Source: Chitinophaga polysaccharea
GTDB lineage: Bacteria; Bacteroidota; Bacteroidia; Chitinophagales; Chitinophagaceae
DNA: 64,000 nucleotides
NCBI RefSeq assembly: GCF_007829335.1
Contig: NZ_VIWO01000001.1
Coordinates: forward strand, 1,364,001-1,428,000
Direction of reading: 5' to 3'
This document shows positions 24,391-31,974 of the stretch, in pieces. A program made the position numbers and the translations under genes. Under the pieces are notes generated by a model that saw only the letters and a program-made list of their open reading frames with translations, searched no databases and had not been told where the DNA came from. Position 1 is the stretch's first letter. Each line of letters begins with the position of its first letter.

Positions 24391-26787
24391 ATGTTCAGGA
24401 GTTATTTGAAAACCACTTTCAGGAGTCTTTTCAGGAATAAGCTTTTTTCAGGGTTGAACATTTTAGGACTGGCTGTTAGTATGGCCTGTAGTATCCTTAT
24501 TTTTCTATGGGTACAGGATGAAAGGAGCTATGATAAATTTAATGAGCACGCAAATGACATATATCGCCTTACCGCCCGGGTGTCGGATATTGACGCAGCA
24601 GTAGTGCCGGTGCCCATTGCCATGGCTGTGAGGGATGAGGTGCCGGCGATTAAAAATGTGACCCGGTTATCTTCTCTCCAATGCATGGTTACAGCGGGCA
24701 CGCAAAAGTTTGACGAAAAGCATATTTACTATGCCGACAGCAATTTCCTGCACATCTTCACTTATCCGCTACTACTGGGAGATGCTGCTTCCCTGCTCAC
24801 TCGCCCCGAAGAGGTGGTGCTGACGGAAGCCAGCGCCACTAAGTTTTTTGGCAGTCCCCAACTTGCGATGGGCAAAACATTGTATATCGATAATAACTAT
24901 AAAGGAAATGATTTGCTGGTGACGGGTGTGCTAAAAGATATCCCGCAGAACTCCCATCTGCAGTTCGATATGTTGGTACCTATCCAACAATATGATAAGG
25001 TCATAAACCAGCAACAGGCATGGGGCAATTTTGATGTGTATACTTACTTGCAGATGAATGAACACTTTCGTGCCACTGCCCCTGCGTTAGCCTCTCTGCA
25101 GCAACAAATCATGAACACTTACCGCAAGCATGATGATTCTAAAACCAATGGTACACTGTTTTTGCAGCCCCTGACAGATGTCCATCTACGTTCCCATTAT
25201 ATGCTGGATGTACCCGGACAGGGGAATCACCAGCAGGTATTGATTTTTTCGCTGGTAGCCATGTTTATATTGGCCGTTGCGGCTATCAACTTCATGAACC
25301 TGTCTACTGCCTTGTCGGGGCAACGTGCCCGGGAAGTGGGTATGCGTAAAACACTGGGCGCTTTTCGTTTTCAGCTGATGCTACAATTTTTAAGTGAGGC
25401 GGTATTGTTATCTTTTATCTCGCTGGCAATTGGCATCATCATCGCCTGGGCGCTGATGCCGTTGTTTAATCAATTGTCGGGCAAAGCAATGGTATGGCAC
25501 TTGCTGAACGTAAAAATGTTAGGCATATTGTTAGCCATCGCCGTAATAGTAGGATTGCTGGCGGGTAGTTACCCTGCGCTATTCCTGTCTTCATTTAACC
25601 CTGTTAAAGTGTTAAAGGGCGTAAAAATGTTGCATGGGGGAAAAACGTATTTCAGGAATGGGCTCATTATTGTACAATTTGCCATTGCGGTAATCCTGAT
25701 GGTGAGCACTGTTGTGGTATACAGCCAATTGCAGTTTATCCGCACCATGGATATCGGCTACAACAAGGAAAATCTCCTGTACGTGCCTATTCCCCGTGTG
25801 GGCGACCTGGTACAGCATCAGCAGGCATTTAAAACGGCTATGAGCCAGTATCCTGAAGTGGATAACTATAGCTTTGTGAGTCATTTGCCTACCGATATGC
25901 CTACTGGTACCAAGGCGGTACGGTGGGAAGGGAAAACACCTGACGATGATATTGTTTTCCCGCAAATGTGGACAGATGATCATTTTATCGGTACGTTTGG
26001 TATGCGGATGAAGTCGGGGCGTTTTTTTTCAGAAAATTTTAAGGGAGATAACAATAACTATGTGGTCAATGAAAAGGCGCTGAAAGCCATGCGGATAGCT
26101 CCTGAAACGGCGGTAGGGAAAAGGTTGACCCTCGACAGCAGAGCCGGACAGATTATAGGTGTAGTCAAAGATTTCAATTTTAAACCGATACAACAGCCGA
26201 TACAACCGCTGATTATCAGGAATGGTAGCGATGGCAATTTTAATGGTAACACGGGTTATGTGGTTTTGAGAACCACACCTGCCAATATGAGTCAGCGTTT
26301 GGCGGTCATGAAAAAAGTTTTCCAGCAGATCTATACCGATTTCCCTTTTTCATTTGGGTTTGTAAACCAAGACCTGGCCAACCTATACGTGGCCGAACAG
26401 CGGATGGGGAAATTATTCAATGTTTTTTCTGCACTCTCCGTTCTGATCTCCTGCCTGGGTTTATTTGGGCTTACCACATTTGCCACGCAGCAACGTATTA
26501 AAGAAATAGGTGTGCGGAAGGTGCTGGGCGCCAGCGTATCAGGCATTGTAGGCATGCTGTCGAAAGATTTCATTAAACTGGTATTGTGGGCGCTGGTCAT
26601 TGCTTTCCCCGTGTCGGCCTGGATGATGAACAAATGGTTGCAGGATTTTGCCTACCATATCCGGCTACATTGGTCGTTTTTTGCGGCGGCCGGCGTCGCT
26701 GCCCTGGTGATTTCATTTCTAACTGTGAGCTACCAATCGGTAAAGGCTGCGATGGCCAATCCCGTTAAAAGTTTAAGATCCGAGTAG
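24391..26787 (+). CDS. FtsX/MacB-type ABC transporter permease
   Basis: A 798-residue permease of the kind abundant in Chitinophaga-type genomes. An N-terminal FRSYLKTTFRSLFRNKLFSGLNILGLAVSMACS helix leads into a MacB-like periplasmic domain (residues 45-280). Three helices follow with the FtsX word GQRAREVGMRKTLGA, then a second half repeats the plan, ending with QQRIKEIGVRKVLGASVSGIV and three helices. That is eight membrane helices and two FtsX units. No ATPase is encoded beside it. Such permeases usually export or sense antimicrobial compounds; the role here is not known. Confidence 0.92.
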   Translation: MFRSYLKTTFRSLFRNKLFSGLNILGLAVSMACSILIFLWVQDERSYDKFNEHANDIYRLTARVSDIDAAVVPVPIAMAVRDEVPAIKNVTRLSSLQCMVTAGTQKFDEKHIYYADSNFLHIFTYPLLLGDAASLLTRPEEVVLTEASATKFFGSPQLAMGKTLYIDNNYKGNDLLVTGVLKDIPQNSHLQFDMLVPIQQYDKVINQQQAWGNFDVYTYLQMNEHFRATAPALASLQQQIMNTYRKHDDSKTNGTLFLQPLTDVHLRSHYMLDVPGQGNHQQVLIFSLVAMFILAVAAINFMNLSTALSGQRAREVGMRKTLGAFRFQLMLQFLSEAVLLSFISLAIGIIIAWALMPLFNQLSGKAMVWHLLNVKMLGILLAIAVIVGLLAGSYPALFLSSFNPVKVLKGVKMLHGGKTYFRNGLIIVQFAIAVILMVSTVVVYSQLQFIRTMDIGYNKENLLYVPIPRVGDLVQHQQAFKTAMSQYPEVDNYSFVSHLPTDMPTGTKAVRWEGKTPDDDIVFPQMWTDDHFIGTFGMRMKSGRFFSENFKGDNNNYVVNEKALKAMRIAPETAVGKRLTLDSRAGQIIGVVKDFNFKPIQQPIQPLIIRNGSDGNFNGNTGYVVLRTTPANMSQRLAVMKKVFQQIYTDFPFSFGFVNQDLANLYVAEQRMGKLFNVFSALSVLISCLGLFGLTTFATQQRIKEIGVRKVLGASVSGIVGMLSKDFIKLVLWALVIAFPVSAWMMNKWLQDFAYHIRLHWSFFAAAGVAALVISFLTVSYQSVKAAMANPVKSLRSE

Positions 26788-26856
26788 AAATATAACACCT
26801 GAAAGTTGCTGTGGTAGCTGATTCTTCTATATTTTTAAAATTTATAGAGAAAAAAA

Positions 26857-26889
26857 TTTGTTTTTATGTTAAACAATTTCCTACATTTG
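26857..26889 (+). promoter_or_regulatory. Promoter of tRNA-Pro copy 1
   Basis: TTTG at 26857-26860, a 21-base spacer and a perfect -7 box TACATTTG at 26882-26889. The flanking word AATTTCCTACATTTGCA is shared with the second tRNA-Pro promoter at 36438-36470. Confidence 0.8.
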
Positions 26890-26964
26890 CACTCCGCAAT
26901 TGAAGCAAGGATATCGCCACAAGGGCTGTCTATATTGCCAGAACGCGGACTAAGAAGGGATTTC

Positions 26965-27038
26965 GGGGCGTAGCGTAGCCCGGTATCGCGCCTGCTTTGG
27001 GAGCAGGAGGTCGCAGGTTCGAATCCTGCCGCCCCGAC
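26965..27038 (+). tRNA. tRNA-Pro (anticodon TGG), copy 1
   Basis: 74 bases. Acceptor CGGGGCG/CGCCCCG with discriminator A, anticodon arm CCTGC-TTTGGGA-GCAGG giving TGG, T-arm GCAGGTTCGAATCCTGC. CCA is not encoded. It is identical to the copy at 36509-36582. Two damaged copies of its 3' end follow within 1.1 kb. Confidence 0.97.
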
Positions 27039-27047
27039 TTAGCAAGA

Positions 27048-27077
27048 AGCCTACTCAGAAACGAGTAGGCTTTTTTG
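27048..27077 (+). terminator. Terminator of tRNA-Pro copy 1
   Basis: Stem AAGCCTACTC/GAGTAGGCTT with a 5-base loop and a T-run. A diverged copy of this hairpin recurs at 28120-28145. Confidence 0.9.
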
Positions 27078-27130
27078 TTTTTGGGAACGTTTGTTATTTG
27101 GGAATGCTGTTGGTATTGCCGTACCGCAGA

Positions 27131-27170
27131 AAGCAGCAAGGTCGCAGGTTCGAGTCCTGCCGCCCCGACT
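27131..27170 (+). repeat. Partial duplicate of the tRNA-Pro 3' end
   Basis: Bases 27141-27170 match 27011-27040 of the intact tRNA at 29 of 30 positions (one A-to-G change in the T-loop), and weaker similarity extends back to 27131. The acceptor 5' strand and anticodon arm are not intact, so this is not a functional tRNA. Confidence 0.85.
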
Positions 27171-27172
27171 TA

Positions 27173-27227
27173 AAAACAAAGAAGAGGCTGCATCATAAGA
27201 TAAATGGTAAAGCCTCTTCTTTGTTTT
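27173..27227 (+). terminator. 17-bp hairpin after the partial tRNA copy
   Basis: Perfect arms at 27173-27189 and 27211-27227 (AAAACAAAGAAGAGGCT and its complement) with a 21-base loop. It stands in the same position relative to the tRNA fragment as the terminator of the intact tRNA, suggesting it once ended a second tRNA transcript. Confidence 0.75.
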
Positions 27228-27444
27228 GCCTCATTTGCAATCGTGATTACTACTGTGTTTCCACACCGCACTACGGATAGGTTTCCACGAAGTCGCAGAT
27301 CCTATCTATGATAGGGTAAGCTGTCCGGTTAATTTTTTATCTTTTCTATTTTAAATATTTTTCTGAATACTTTTGCTCCCAATCAATAAAAGCACATATA
27401 TTACTGTATTATAACTATCGACATAAAAATAAAATTGCGTCATA

Positions 27445-27927
27445 ATGGAAACAATCGACAATCGAAAAATGGTGATAATTAACTCTTTCGAGGAATATAG
27501 CATGTATCTTGGAAAAGAATTAGGCATTTCCAACTGGCATAAAATAGACCAGGAACAGATTAATAAGTTTGCAGACGCTACACTGGATCACCAATGGATT
27601 CATACAGACGAGGAAAAAGCTAAACGCGAGGGTCCATTCGGTGGAACGATCGCACACGGCTACTTAACATTGGCATTAATCCCATATCTGTGGAAGCAGA
27701 TTGTAGATGTACGCAATATTAAAATGGAAATAAACTATGGTATAGAGAGTTTTAAATTTGGCCAACCGGTTTTGGTGGACAATGAAGTGCAGCTAAAGGC
27801 TAAACTCAACACGATAACCAATTTAAGAGGGGTGACCAAAGTTATTATCGAAGCCACACTGATGATTAAAAATCAGCCGAAGCCGGCTTATACTGGTAAT
27901 GTTGTCTTCTTGTATCATTTTGTGTAA
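27445..27927 (+). CDS. MaoC-like hot-dog-fold dehydratase
   Basis: A 160-residue protein of the MaoC dehydratase family, which hydrates enoyl-CoA-type thioesters. The domain shows FADATLDHQWIHTDEEKA with the catalytic aspartate/histidine pair, then GPFGGTIAHGYLTLAL, both hallmark segments. ATG 27445 gives 160 residues; MVIINSFEEY at 27469 is equally good and nearer the usual family start. It is the only gene between the two damaged tRNA-Pro tails, so it may be cargo of a former integration. Noticeably AT-rich. Confidence 0.85.
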   Translation: METIDNRKMVIINSFEEYSMYLGKELGISNWHKIDQEQINKFADATLDHQWIHTDEEKAKREGPFGGTIAHGYLTLALIPYLWKQIVDVRNIKMEINYGIESFKFGQPVLVDNEVQLKAKLNTITNLRGVTKVIIEATLMIKNQPKPAYTGNVVFLYHFV

Positions 27928-28081
27928 TATCCGGAAGGAATTCACGAAATCACAATTTTACATTTCTGGAAAATAAGAAAACCTGACGCCAAAGGTCCAT
28001 CTCGTAGCAAAGGGATATATTGATTATGTATTTGCTTTCGCTATTTTATAAGTCCTTGAGTTTGTATTAAATTCCTTGTCA

Positions 28082-28168
28082 ACAGGTACGAACCTGGTCC
28101 GGTCATCCCGATTTAGAAAGAAGCCTACCCAGAAAAGAGTAGGCCCTTTGTTTTTTGGGAAGTTTGTT
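28082..28168 (+). repeat. Diverged copy of the tRNA-Pro 3' end plus terminator
   Basis: CAGGTACGAACCTG at 28083-28096 can still form a T-arm, TCCCGATTTAG matches CCCCGACTTAG of the tRNA end, and AAGCCTACCCAGAAAAGAGTAGG at 28120-28142 parallels the tRNA-Pro terminator stem and loop. TTTGTTTTTTGGGAAGTTTGTTA continues the match to the bases after that terminator. This is the right-hand counterpart of 27031-27100. Between 27928 and 28081 nothing is recognised. Confidence 0.7.
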
Positions 28169-28169
28169 A

Positions 28170-29090
28170 CTAGCTATTAAAAGCCTGCCTGAACTCAACT
28201 GGCGAAAAATTAGTTTTGGTTTTGAACAATTTGCTGAATGACTGCGGGTGCTCAAACCCCAGCTCATAAGCAATCTCGCTTACCGACAATGCAGTGGTGG
28301 ATAGCTTTTCTTTCGCCCTTTCAATTAGTGCTTCGTGAATATGTTGTTGGGTACTTTGCCCTGTAAGCACTTTTAGCAAACCGCTCAGGTAATTGGGCGA
28401 GATATTGATTTTTTCGGCAATATAGGTTACGGTTGGTAAGCCATATTTAGCGATGTCTTCACTGTTAAAATATTCGGAGAGTACCTGTTCCAGGCGGTCA
28501 AGCACTTTATGATTATTGATCTTGCGCGTGATGAATTGGCGGTGATAAAAACGCTCGGTATAAGTAAGCAGTAATTCTATTTGTGCGATAATGATATCCT
28601 GGCTGAATTTATCTACGTTGGATCGGCATTCCTGGTCTATTTGCTGCATAATGCCAATAAGTGTGTCTTCCTCCCTGGATGAAAGAAACAAGGCTTCGTT
28701 CACTGAGTAATCGAAAAATTCATATTTTTTGATGGTTTTAGCCAGCGGCGTGTTCCAGAGAAAATCGGGATGGATAAGTAGATTCCATCCCGTATGTTCC
28801 GGCTGTTGTGTCTTATCAATTTCAATCCTCAACAGTTGTCCCGGTGACATACAAAACATGATTCCTTCATTAAAATCGTATTCCTGCTGCCCATACTTCA
28901 TTTTTATATGGGCGTTTCGTTTAATAGCAATGGAATAAAAGTCCATTATTCTGCTTACCGGCTCATCATACGTAAGTTTTACATCTTCAAACCTCGTTAC
29001 GCTCACCAGTGGATGCGCCGGTTTAGGCAGTTGCATAAGCTCGTGGAACTCGCTAATGGTTTTAATGCGTATGGGTTGCTGATTTGCCAT
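28170..29090 (-). CDS. AraC family transcriptional regulator
   Basis: A 306-residue regulator. The N-terminal 190 residues form a cupin-like ligand domain (VTRFEDVKLTYDEPVSRIMDFY, FCMSPGQLLRIE). The C-terminal AraC domain has two helix-turn-helices: YIAEKINISPNYLSGLLKVLTGQS and LSVSEIAYELGFEHPQSFSKLFKTKTNFSPVEFRQ. It lies 12 bases downstream of the NmrA-type gene on the same strand, a frequent pairing in which the regulator controls the reductase. Its 3' end abuts the diverged tRNA-Pro repeat. Confidence 0.92.
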   Translation of the reverse strand: MANQQPIRIKTISEFHELMQLPKPAHPLVSVTRFEDVKLTYDEPVSRIMDFYSIAIKRNAHIKMKYGQQEYDFNEGIMFCMSPGQLLRIEIDKTQQPEHTGWNLLIHPDFLWNTPLAKTIKKYEFFDYSVNEALFLSSREEDTLIGIMQQIDQECRSNVDKFSQDIIIAQIELLLTYTERFYHRQFITRKINNHKVLDRLEQVLSEYFNSEDIAKYGLPTVTYIAEKINISPNYLSGLLKVLTGQSTQQHIHEALIERAKEKLSTTALSVSEIAYELGFEHPQSFSKLFKTKTNFSPVEFRQAFNS

Positions 29091-29102
29091 GATGTAATGT
29101 AC

Positions 29103-29987
29103 TTAATTGTGGTTGTATGCTGCAGCAAATGCTTTGATAAACTCCTGCAGTTTTACCTTGCCGGGCGTAGGTTTGTGCTTTTCATAGTCTTCGCCTAATA
29201 AACCTGTGTGAATACCAGCACCTAATTCAACCAACAAATCGGCAATTGCCGGCGGCATGCCATGCTCCAGCATGTTGTTCTTTACTTGCTCGTTGGTAAA
29301 AGTTACCCATTGAAGGCCTGGTTTGCCAATGGCTTCGCCAATTAACCGGGCTACTTCGTTACAGGTATGTTCATCACTGGCTATATAGCGTACGTTGCTT
29401 CCGGCGTTAGCGGCTGTTAGCTCCTCGGCAGCAGCTGTTGCAATATCCAGTGGAGAGACCATTATCAGTTTATCATCGCCGCCAAAGTTGGCGCCGATAA
29501 TCCCCTGCGCTTTTATCATCCCCAGAAAGTTATATAAGTTATAATAAAAGTAACCCGGACGAAGACAGCTAACAGTAATGTCTTTCAGCTCATTCAAAAT
29601 TTGTTCGGCATAGTAGGATCCCCTGATAATGCCGTTGCCCTTTTCGAGGTGTGCGCCGTAACTGCTGAGGTAAACAATGCGGCGGAGGCCTGTGCTCTTT
29701 GCAGCCTCTGCATAGGCGTTGGCTATATGGCGGTAATAACCGATCATATCTGTAGCGCCAAAGTTAGGAGGCGTCATGCCATAAAGGGCATCTGCGCCAG
29801 CGAAGGTGGTTTTTAAAAACGCCACGTCTTCTACCGACCCGATGGCGGCCTTTGCGCCTAAAGTTGCTATTGCATGTTGTTTGTCTGCTTTACTGCTGAT
29901 AATGGTCACATCATGACCTTTCGCTATCAGTTCCTGTGCCAGGGGCTTGCTGATATGGCCCAATGAACCTGTTACTATAATTTTCAT
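29103..29987 (-). CDS. NmrA/NAD(P)-binding Rossmann protein
   Basis: A 294-residue atypical short-chain dehydrogenase. MKIIVTGSLGHISKPLAQELIAKGHDVTIISS gives the dinucleotide-binding motif, though GxxGxxS replaces the usual GxxGxxG. Further on are the YLSSYGAHLEKGNG segment and a C-terminal domain typical of NmrA-like redox sensors and quinone reductases (QorB type). No catalytic YxxxK is evident. It heads an operon with the AraC regulator. Substrate not known. Confidence 0.85.
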   Translation of the reverse strand: MKIIVTGSLGHISKPLAQELIAKGHDVTIISSKADKQHAIATLGAKAAIGSVEDVAFLKTTFAGADALYGMTPPNFGATDMIGYYRHIANAYAEAAKSTGLRRIVYLSSYGAHLEKGNGIIRGSYYAEQILNELKDITVSCLRPGYFYYNLYNFLGMIKAQGIIGANFGGDDKLIMVSPLDIATAAAEELTAANAGSNVRYIASDEHTCNEVARLIGEAIGKPGLQWVTFTNEQVKNNMLEHGMPPAIADLLVELGAGIHTGLLGEDYEKHKPTPGKVKLQEFIKAFAAAYNHN

Positions 29988-30265
29988 AATCTTAATTTAG
30001 TAACACAAATATCCAGCTGTAAACGCAGGTATGTTTAACCAAATCTATGATTGTCGTAGCCAAAAATAAGGGTAACGAGGGATATGAAGCAATGCCGGAT
30101 GTACGGTTTCATAGGAATTATTTCCGCCTTCCGTTCAGCCTGGCGGATTCTTTTTTAATTAAAGTGTTAGATTGACAATTATTAATTTGAATTTATTATT
30201 TTCGACCCATGGGAGCTACCCGGCTCCTGCATAAATTCCATGTCAGTCAACACAACATTAATACC

Positions 30266-31621
30266 ATGAGGCGATTAGCAGCATTTTTGATCATTACCAC
30301 CCTATTTACACAGCAGGTACGAAGCCAGGATTTTCATCAATGGGCGCCGGGCCCTCCCATGGGCTGGAATAGCTGGGATTGCTATGGCCCCACGGTAACA
30401 GAAGCAGAGGTAAAGGCAAATACCGATTATATGGCCAAATATTTAAAATCATCTGGCTGGCAATATGTGGTGGTGGACATCAGGTGGTATGTTGGCAATG
30501 ATAAAGCGCATGGGTACAATGAAACAGATCCCACCTATAATATAGATCAGTATGGGAGATTTGTACCGGCAGTAAACCGTTTCCCGTCCGCAAAAAATGG
30601 CCAGGGATTTAAGCCCCTGGCTGATTATATCCATAGTAAAGGATTGAAATTCGGTATTCATATTATGAGAGGAATACCGGTGAAAGCGGTAAATGAAAAC
30701 CTTCCCATCAAAGGGAGCACTGCTCGCGCGGCCGATATCTATTCCAAAGAAGGACAGTGCCTCTGGTTGCATGATATGTATACCATATTACCAGAAAAGG
30801 AAGGCGCCCAGGCATACTATAACTCTCTCTTTGACATGTATGCGGAATGGGGGCTGGATTTTGTAAAAGTAGATGATCTTTCTTCTCCTATTTACTTTGC
30901 CGGCGAAATAGAAATGATCCGGAAAGCTATCGACCGTACCGGCCGGAAGATTGTGTTTAGCTCTTCTCCGGGCGAAACGCCTGTGGATCATGCCGCCCAT
31001 GTACAACAGTATGCCAATATGTGGAGAACCGTGGGCGACTTTTGGGATAACTGGAAACAACTGAAGGAACACTTCCAGGTGTTTGAACGCTGGAATAAAT
31101 GGAGAGCGCCCGGCGCTTATCCCGACGGTGATATGCTCCCCCTTGGCCGTATAGGTATCCGGGCAGAACGCGGGCACCCACGCATGAGCGCCTTTACAAA
31201 AGACGAGCAATATACCCTCATGACATTATGGACTATCTTTAAATCGCCCTTAATGTTTGGAGGTAACCTCCCGGATAATGATCCTTTTACGTTATCCCTG
31301 CTCACCAATAAAAACGTTTTGAAAGTGTTAAATACCAGCACTAACAATCGTCCGCTTTTCACAGAAGAAGATAAAGCTGCCTGGGTGGCGGAAGACCCGG
31401 CCAGTGGTCGGAAATACCTCGCCGTGTTTAATACGGCCGATCATCCGGCTACCCCGGCTTCGGCAGTAGCGGTAAACCTGGCAGAATTGGGCATCAAGGG
31501 GAACTGCGTCATCACAGATCTATGGTCAGGTAAAAAGATGGGTAGCTTTTCCGGCACTTTTTCGCCGGTAATTGCCAGCCATGGCGCCGGCTTATACAGC
31601 ATTGAAGAAAAACATAAATAA
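30266..31621 (+). CDS. Secreted glycoside hydrolase family 27 (alpha-galactosidase-like)
   Basis: A 451-residue secreted enzyme. The start is set at MRRLAAFLIITTLF (ATG 30266), which gives a signal peptide ending in QVRSQ; an upstream in-frame start would bury it. PPMGWNSWDCYG is the GH27 signature, followed by YVVVDIRWY, the catalytic nucleophile in LDFVKVDDLS and the acid/base aspartate in WRTVGDFWDNW. A C-terminal beta-domain ends the protein. GH27 includes alpha-galactosidases, alpha-N-acetylgalactosaminidases and isomalto-dextranases. An insert (IRWYVGNDKAHGYNETDPTYN) departs from typical alpha-galactosidases, so substrate is uncertain. Confidence 0.88.
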   Translation: MRRLAAFLIITTLFTQQVRSQDFHQWAPGPPMGWNSWDCYGPTVTEAEVKANTDYMAKYLKSSGWQYVVVDIRWYVGNDKAHGYNETDPTYNIDQYGRFVPAVNRFPSAKNGQGFKPLADYIHSKGLKFGIHIMRGIPVKAVNENLPIKGSTARAADIYSKEGQCLWLHDMYTILPEKEGAQAYYNSLFDMYAEWGLDFVKVDDLSSPIYFAGEIEMIRKAIDRTGRKIVFSSSPGETPVDHAAHVQQYANMWRTVGDFWDNWKQLKEHFQVFERWNKWRAPGAYPDGDMLPLGRIGIRAERGHPRMSAFTKDEQYTLMTLWTIFKSPLMFGGNLPDNDPFTLSLLTNKNVLKVLNTSTNNRPLFTEEDKAAWVAEDPASGRKYLAVFNTADHPATPASAVAVNLAELGIKGNCVITDLWSGKKMGSFSGTFSPVIASHGAGLYSIEEKHK

Positions 31622-31628
31622 TACCAGC

Positions 31629-31668
31629 ACCGCCCTATCCTTTGAACCCGTGGGTAAGGCGGTTTTTC
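31629..31668 (+). terminator. Probable terminator after the GH27 gene
   Basis: Stem ACCGCC/GGCGGT with an inner ACCC/GGGT pair and a short T-run (TTTTTC), seven bases after the stop. Confidence 0.6.
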
Positions 31669-31685
31669 TCCGTTTACTTCTCCAG

Positions 31686-31784
31686 CTACAGTTTAAACAG
31701 TGGCACTTTTTCTTTACTTACCCATTCTGGCTGCTGTAGCCATTTGAAGACGACCGATAAAGGTCCTGCTATAAAAAACCGGCA
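31686..31784 (-). pseudogene. Possible relic: C-terminal end of a membrane protein
   Basis: On the minus strand the frame ending at 31686 reads RFFIAGPLSVVFKWLQQPEW, then VSKEKVPLFKL and a stop. A hydrophobic helix end followed by an amphipathic tail looks like the C-terminus of a polytopic membrane protein (acyltransferase or DUF418 type), but the frame has no start and no homologous upstream part. In the rest of 31622-31974 only a -7-like TATATTTG at 31878-31885 is notable. Confidence 0.25.
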
Positions 31785-31974
31785 TGTATACTGGTGGTGA
31801 TTATTTTTGTTTGTTGTTGCAATATTTTCCATTTTATTTAACGTGGCCCTGGCATACTTAATTGAAAGGGATCGGAATATATTTGGTATTTTTATACTGC
31901 AATAAGCACCAATATGTGTTTGTTACTGTTACCTAAACATATGCTCAACGCTACAAATAACCACTGTATTTATC

